Source: Chloroflexota bacterium (lineage in GTDB: Bacteria > Chloroflexota > Dehalococcoidia > Lucifugimonadales > UBA3495). From it: DNA of 53,491 nt. Location: positions 1 to 53,491 of the forward strand of contig VXOG01000054.1 of assembly GCA_009840165.1 (NCBI GenBank), read 5' to 3'. The notes under the pieces were generated by a model. It worked only from the letters and a program-made list of their open reading frames with translations, was not told the origin of the DNA and did no database searches. The position numbers and the translations under genes were made by a program. Below, piece after piece: positions 50,101 through 53,491 of the stretch. Each line of letters opens with the position of its first letter. The stretch's first letter is position 1.

Positions 50101-51167
50101 CAGGGTTCCTCCTCCCAGGTTACCGGCAGCGACTGTCCGCGCCTGGGCAGGATCACGGTGGCGGTGCCCGACGCGGTCTGGTTGCCGCGGTCGTTTTGGA
50201 GCGAGACCGCGCAATCCACGTATCCGAAACCGTCGGCCTCCCGGGTTCCCGTGACGATGCCCGACGCCGTGAGGGTGTCGCCGGGGAAATCCATTCCCCG
50301 GTGTTCAACGTAAAACCGCTTGAACCAACCTTCTTCACCGGCGTAATCCAAAAGCAGTTGACCGAGGTATTGGTTCTTGAGGGAACCGTTGACCACCACG
50401 TTAGGCAAACCCTGATGCAGTTGCGCAAAGGGCAAATCCCAGTGGATTCGGGCGTAATTCCCGTTCGCCGCGGCCCATCGGATCAGGTGGGTGGTAGTCA
50501 TTGGCCCTTTCACCACGGGCGGCAGGCTGTCGCCCACCGCAACGTCCTCGAAGTACCGCTGCTGGCTGGCTTCCGGTTCAGGCTTCGCCAAAATCACTTC
50601 CGGGTTAGGGGGCGCCACTGCCACGGTGGTGAGGTCAGAGGCTACCTGGGCTACGTCAGTGGGTTCCTCGCCGGCCGGCAGAGCCCGGTGGATGCTGACC
50701 CGGCGGGCGCGGCTGAGCTGTTCGCCGTTCTGGTCGGTTTGCGTTTCCTCGCGCACTATGAACACCAGCGGCCCGGACCGTCCCTGCTTCTCGAAGATGT
50801 CCAGGATCCTGAACCGGCGGGTTACCCAACTTCCGACCCGCGCCGGCGCCAGAAACTGCCAGTCGCTGCCGCCGTTGAGACCGTAGCTGTTGAAAGGAAG
50901 GGGAACCTCGAAATGCCATTCCTGACCAGCGCCGAAATACCCGATGGGCGGCGCGATGTCTTTCCAGGCCGCCAGCGGAGGACAGAGCAAGCCCCCGAAC
51001 CGACTGTTCGTAGCGTAGTCGGAATCGACGTAAAGCGGGTTGTAGTCCTCGATGGCGTCGGCCACGTCATAGGCCATTTCCGCGCTGATGGGGAATCGAT
51101 TGCGCTCGGGCTCCGATTCCAACCCAATCAGGGCTCGTATTTCGTCGGTGATGAGGCTGCCGGACAT
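50097..51167 (-). CDS. Double-hotdog MaoC-like/FAS1-type dehydratase
   Basis: 356 residues. The N-terminal hotdog (about 10-160) has the FAS1-dehydratase look (ISAEMAYDVADAIEDYNPLYVD, FGGLLCPPLAAW); the C-terminal one (about 220-345) has YFEDVAVGDSLPPVVKGPMTTTHLIRWAAANGNYARIHWDLPFAQ with the expected acidic/His pair. Such proteins hydrate enoyl-CoA or dehydrate hydroxyacyl-CoA, in line with the two CoA-transferases downstream. The start at 51167 (AAGGAG 9 bases upstream) is preferred; the in-frame region farther upstream is a tandem-repeat promoter region, not coding. Confidence 0.9.
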   Translation of the reverse strand: MSGSLITDEIRALIGLESEPERNRFPISAEMAYDVADAIEDYNPLYVDSDYATNSRFGGLLCPPLAAWKDIAPPIGYFGAGQEWHFEVPLPFNSYGLNGGSDWQFLAPARVGSWVTRRFRILDIFEKQGRSGPLVFIVREETQTDQNGEQLSRARRVSIHRALPAGEEPTDVAQVASDLTTVAVAPPNPEVILAKPEPEASQQRYFEDVAVGDSLPPVVKGPMTTTHLIRWAAANGNYARIHWDLPFAQLHQGLPNVVVNGSLKNQYLGQLLLDYAGEEGWFKRFYVEHRGMDFPGDTLTASGIVTGTREADGFGYVDCAVSLQNDRGNQTASGTATVILPRRGQSLPVTWEEEPW

Positions 51168-51245
51168 CAGCCACGCTCCTTTTCCTGCTTGGCGTTTCCC
51201 AATGATCGCGGAGATTCTAACCAAACGGCCCAGTTTCCACAAATC

Positions 51246-51312
51246 AGGTGGTTCAATTGACATACCTCGGTCAGGCGGTTCAATTGACACACCCCGGCTA
51301 ATCATTTACTCT
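51246..51312 (+). promoter_or_regulatory. 27-bp tandem repeat and promoter upstream of the S49 protease
   Basis: Two 27-bp direct copies stand at 51246-51272 and 51273-51299, each with GGTTCAATTGACA (palindromic TCAATTGA). The second copy supplies a perfect -35 TTGACA (51284-51289) with a 17-base spacer to TACTCT (51307-51312). The first copy may be a duplicated regulator site. Confidence 0.55.
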
Positions 51313-51340
51313 GCTTACCCCACGCAGTTAGGCAAGGTTA

Positions 51341-52288
51341 GTGTTGAACAGGATCCTCGCGCCCTTACGCGCGCTTTCCAGTTGGTACGTTCTTGCGCCG
51401 TCCGCGATCATTATCGGACTGGTGATTGGTGGCGTCGTGCTCGTCAATACCGTCCCGACGAAGCACAACATCGGCGTAATCGACATCCCGTTTACGGTCA
51501 TCACTGACGATTCGGCGTACATTATCACCGAGTACCTCCGCTACGCGCGGGAAGACCCGTCCATCAAGGCTGTGGTGATTCGCCTGTCCTCCCCGGGAGG
51601 GGGTGCTGCCTCGAGTGAGCGGCTGTACCTCGAGACCCGGAAACTCCGGGAGGAAAAACCCGTGGTGATTCTCATGGGCGGCATGGTGGCCAGCGGAGGA
51701 TACATGATGGCCATGGGGGCCAATCACACTTTCGCCCAAACGTCCTCGCTGGTCGGCAACGTTGGCGTGATCGCGTTTGCCGGCTCGATTATCCCCCGAC
51801 CATTGCCGGAGAATATCGTGGTCACCGGCCCATATAAACTTAGCGGCTCCCCGCGGAGAGACTGGATTGGCCTGGTTGAGGGGCTGAAGGATTCTTTCGC
51901 CCACATGGTGATTCGTGAACGGGGCGATAAGCTATGCATCACCGAGGAACAACTGACGGAAGGACGACTGTACGCCGGTATTGACGCCGTGAGGCTTGGC
52001 CTGGTGGATGAACTGGGCGGTGACAGCGACGCCATGTCAAAGGCTGCCGACCTTGCGGGAATTTCCAATTACGGCACGGTGGATGTCAATGCCGAGGTTC
52101 TGCGGGAGTTGATCCTCCGAACGCGCCGCATATTCCGTTCCGAAAGCGAGGTAGCCTTGCCAGACGCCAATGGGAAGTTACCGTCAATGATATTCGACAA
52201 CATCAACCGCGAGAACCCGCTGCCCGAGTTCCCATTGGACATTCACGAGCCCAACATTTACTACCTGTATGCCGGCAATGACTACTAA
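51341..52288 (+). CDS. sppA: S49 family signal peptide peptidase (SppA-like)
   Basis: 315 residues from a GTG at 51341 with AAGG upstream. An N-terminal helix (SWYVLAPSAIIIGLVIGGVV) anchors the protein in the membrane. The ClpP-like domain has VVIRLSSPGGG, GGMVASGGYMMAMGANH with the catalytic Ser in ASGGY, SLVGNVGVI, and GPYKLSGSPRRDW with the Lys expected as general base. SppA degrades cleaved signal peptides. It is the single-domain form typical of Gram-positives and Chloroflexota. Its last 11 bases overlap the start of the next gene. Confidence 0.9.
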   Translation: MLNRILAPLRALSSWYVLAPSAIIIGLVIGGVVLVNTVPTKHNIGVIDIPFTVITDDSAYIITEYLRYAREDPSIKAVVIRLSSPGGGAASSERLYLETRKLREEKPVVILMGGMVASGGYMMAMGANHTFAQTSSLVGNVGVIAFAGSIIPRPLPENIVVTGPYKLSGSPRRDWIGLVEGLKDSFAHMVIRERGDKLCITEEQLTEGRLYAGIDAVRLGLVDELGGDSDAMSKAADLAGISNYGTVDVNAEVLRELILRTRRIFRSESEVALPDANGKLPSMIFDNINRENPLPEFPLDIHEPNIYYLYAGNDY

Positions 52289-53491
52289 ATTACTGGGAGT
52301 CCTGGGACTGCTCATCGTCTTCGCCGGACTGGCTTTTGGCGGCGGTTACCTGATTTTCCACCAGACGAGTTACGATCCGCCGGCCAAGGCGGAAGTCGCG
52401 TTTCCCGATACGACGGTGCGCGATCTGCCCGCGAATCCCGCCCGGGAACACCTTGCAGCCGTTTCGCCAGGTACCCTGATGGTAGTGGATGCCACTCACA
52501 GGAATTCGTACCGGCAAAGCGAGATTTCAGCCCTGCTGTCCCGAGTCTCCAGCCGGGGCGCGGTGGTGGAATATATTGGAGACTTCCGGACCACGGAAGC
52601 GGCGAAACGGGTGTCGTTGCTGGAGGAAAGTCTGCGCAGGGCAGATGCCTTATTGGTTATCTTACCCCGCGATGCTTACACCGCTGCCGAAGCCGACCTG
52701 GTAGAGAGGTTCGTCCGGAAGGGCGGCAAACTGCTGTTGATCTCGGATCCTACTCGGATCCATCAAATGAACAGCCTAGCGGAGCGGTTTGGAGTTAATT
52801 TCCAGCCGGACTATCTTTTCAATCAGCACGAGTACGACCTCAATTTCCAGCACATCTTCGTGCGGCAATTCCAACCGGACGAGATCACTTCCGGGGTAAG
52901 CTCCATCGCTCTGTATTCCGCCGGGTCAATCCAGACGTCCGGGTCCGGAATCGCATTTACCGACGGATTGACCGAGTCCTCCGTATCGCCGTCGGGGGTT
53001 GGGTTGTCTCCGATTGCCTGGGGCGACTCCCGCAACGTTCTGGCGGTCGGTGACTTCACGTTCTTGATCCCGCCCCATAACGCTGCGCTGGATAACGATC
53101 AACTCCTGTCCAACATCGCCGATTTCGTAACTGCCAGTTCGCGGGAATTTGTCCTGAGCGATTTCCCGAGCTTTTTCCGGGGCGGTTCAAATCAGGGCGT
53201 TGAGGTAGTGGTCGGGCAGGCTTCCCTTTTCAGCAGTGGCACCGCCGTCAAGAATCGGTTGTCCGAAAGTGGAATCGTGTCCGAACTAACAACGGTTGAG
53301 GATTTCAGTCGCGATACGGTCTTCCTGGGACTCCATGAAGACGCGCAGCGAGTTGGCGGCTACTTGCAAACGGCGGGAATCCGGGTGGACGATTCCCTTT
53401 CGGGACCCTTCGGTGCAGATCTCGGGCTGGAGAGCGCAGCAGTAGCCGTTCTGGATCAGAGCAGCGACCGGCACATCCTGATTTTGCTGGC
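52278..53491 (+). CDS. Membrane-anchored DUF4350/GldG-like protein, partial
   Basis: The frame runs from an ATG at 52278 to the right edge of the window with no stop; 404 codons are visible. A membrane helix at about residues 5-27 (LLGVLGLLIVFAGLAFGGGY) is followed by a domain resembling DUF4350/GldG-type GATase-like folds: HRNSYRQSEISALLSRVSSRG, RADALLVILPRDAYTAAEADLVERFVRKGGKLLLISD and later NVLAVGDFTFLIPP. These lie outside the membrane and often accompany ABC-2 transporters or moxR gene clusters. The start overlaps the sppA stop by 11 bases, implying translational coupling. Family assignment is by eye. Confidence 0.7.
   Translation, partial: MTTKLLGVLGLLIVFAGLAFGGGYLIFHQTSYDPPAKAEVAFPDTTVRDLPANPAREHLAAVSPGTLMVVDATHRNSYRQSEISALLSRVSSRGAVVEYIGDFRTTEAAKRVSLLEESLRRADALLVILPRDAYTAAEADLVERFVRKGGKLLLISDPTRIHQMNSLAERFGVNFQPDYLFNQHEYDLNFQHIFVRQFQPDEITSGVSSIALYSAGSIQTSGSGIAFTDGLTESSVSPSGVGLSPIAWGDSRNVLAVGDFTFLIPPHNAALDNDQLLSNIADFVTASSREFVLSDFPSFFRGGSNQGVEVVVGQASLFSSGTAVKNRLSESGIVSELTTVEDFSRDTVFLGLHEDAQRVGGYLQTAGIRVDDSLSGPFGADLGLESAAVAVLDQSSDRHILILL

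Overview
The window looks like a chromosomal segment of a GC-rich bacterium, most plausibly a Chloroflexota member of the Dehalococcoidia/SAR202 type. This is an inference from gene content: luciferase-like flavin monooxygenases, ACMSD-type amidohydrolases, CaiB/BaiF CoA-transferases, an HpaB-type hydroxylase, threonine/proline-rich 'PTPTP' lipoproteins, and a GAF-PAS-kinase-wHTH sensor of a kind I associate with that phylum. No rRNA is present; there is one tRNA (Trp, CCA).

Left end (1-6300) is accessory DNA. A wing-helix plus nuclease-like gene runs off the left edge. Next is what I read as an intact cargo transposon at 831-4993: 28-bp imperfect terminal inverted repeats (24/28 identical), an exact 8-bp flanking duplication (CTCGGCAC), an IS6/IS240-like transposase, two related ~30-residue single-helix micropeptides each behind an extended -10 promoter and a 5' hairpin, a strongly folded ~125-nt RNA candidate, a conserved hypothetical protein with an LDPDTGL motif, and a lipoprotein. 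To its right lies a frameshifted gene with a duplicated 'LPCHR' module and a small basic protein.

The middle-left part (6400-21500) holds core functions: aroE-aroC, valS, rpsA, polX, bioY, pyk and tRNA-Trp, with a lipoprotein, an MBL-fold protein and a GNAT acetyltransferase. From 18.5 to 51 kb the content is mainly catabolic and redox: two LLM flavin oxidoreductases, three amidohydrolases, a polysaccharide deacetylase, a LigB-type extradiol dioxygenase, an HpaB-type hydroxylase, an epimerase with an MFS transporter, a sulfite-oxidase-like/FNR-like pair, two ferritin-like proteins, an SDR, a DUF255 thioredoxin-fold protein, a hydantoinase with an MFS transporter, and a hotdog dehydratase with two CoA-transferases. 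Together they suggest scavenging of aromatic, cyclic-amide and CoA-activated carboxylate compounds, but no complete pathway can be traced. A sensor/DNA-binding fusion without a receiver domain sits at 44.5-46.5 kb, and the right edge has an S49 protease followed by a membrane-anchored protein that leaves the window.

Two themes recur. Short palindromic repeats of several families lie between genes and sometimes inside them, supplying translated residues or stop codons. Several proteins are recognisable family members that lack canonical catalytic residues (S2P-like, MBL-like, one ferritin-like, the SDR, the sensor ATPase). Three reading frames are broken by what look like single-base losses in short homopolymers; real decay and assembly error cannot be told apart here.
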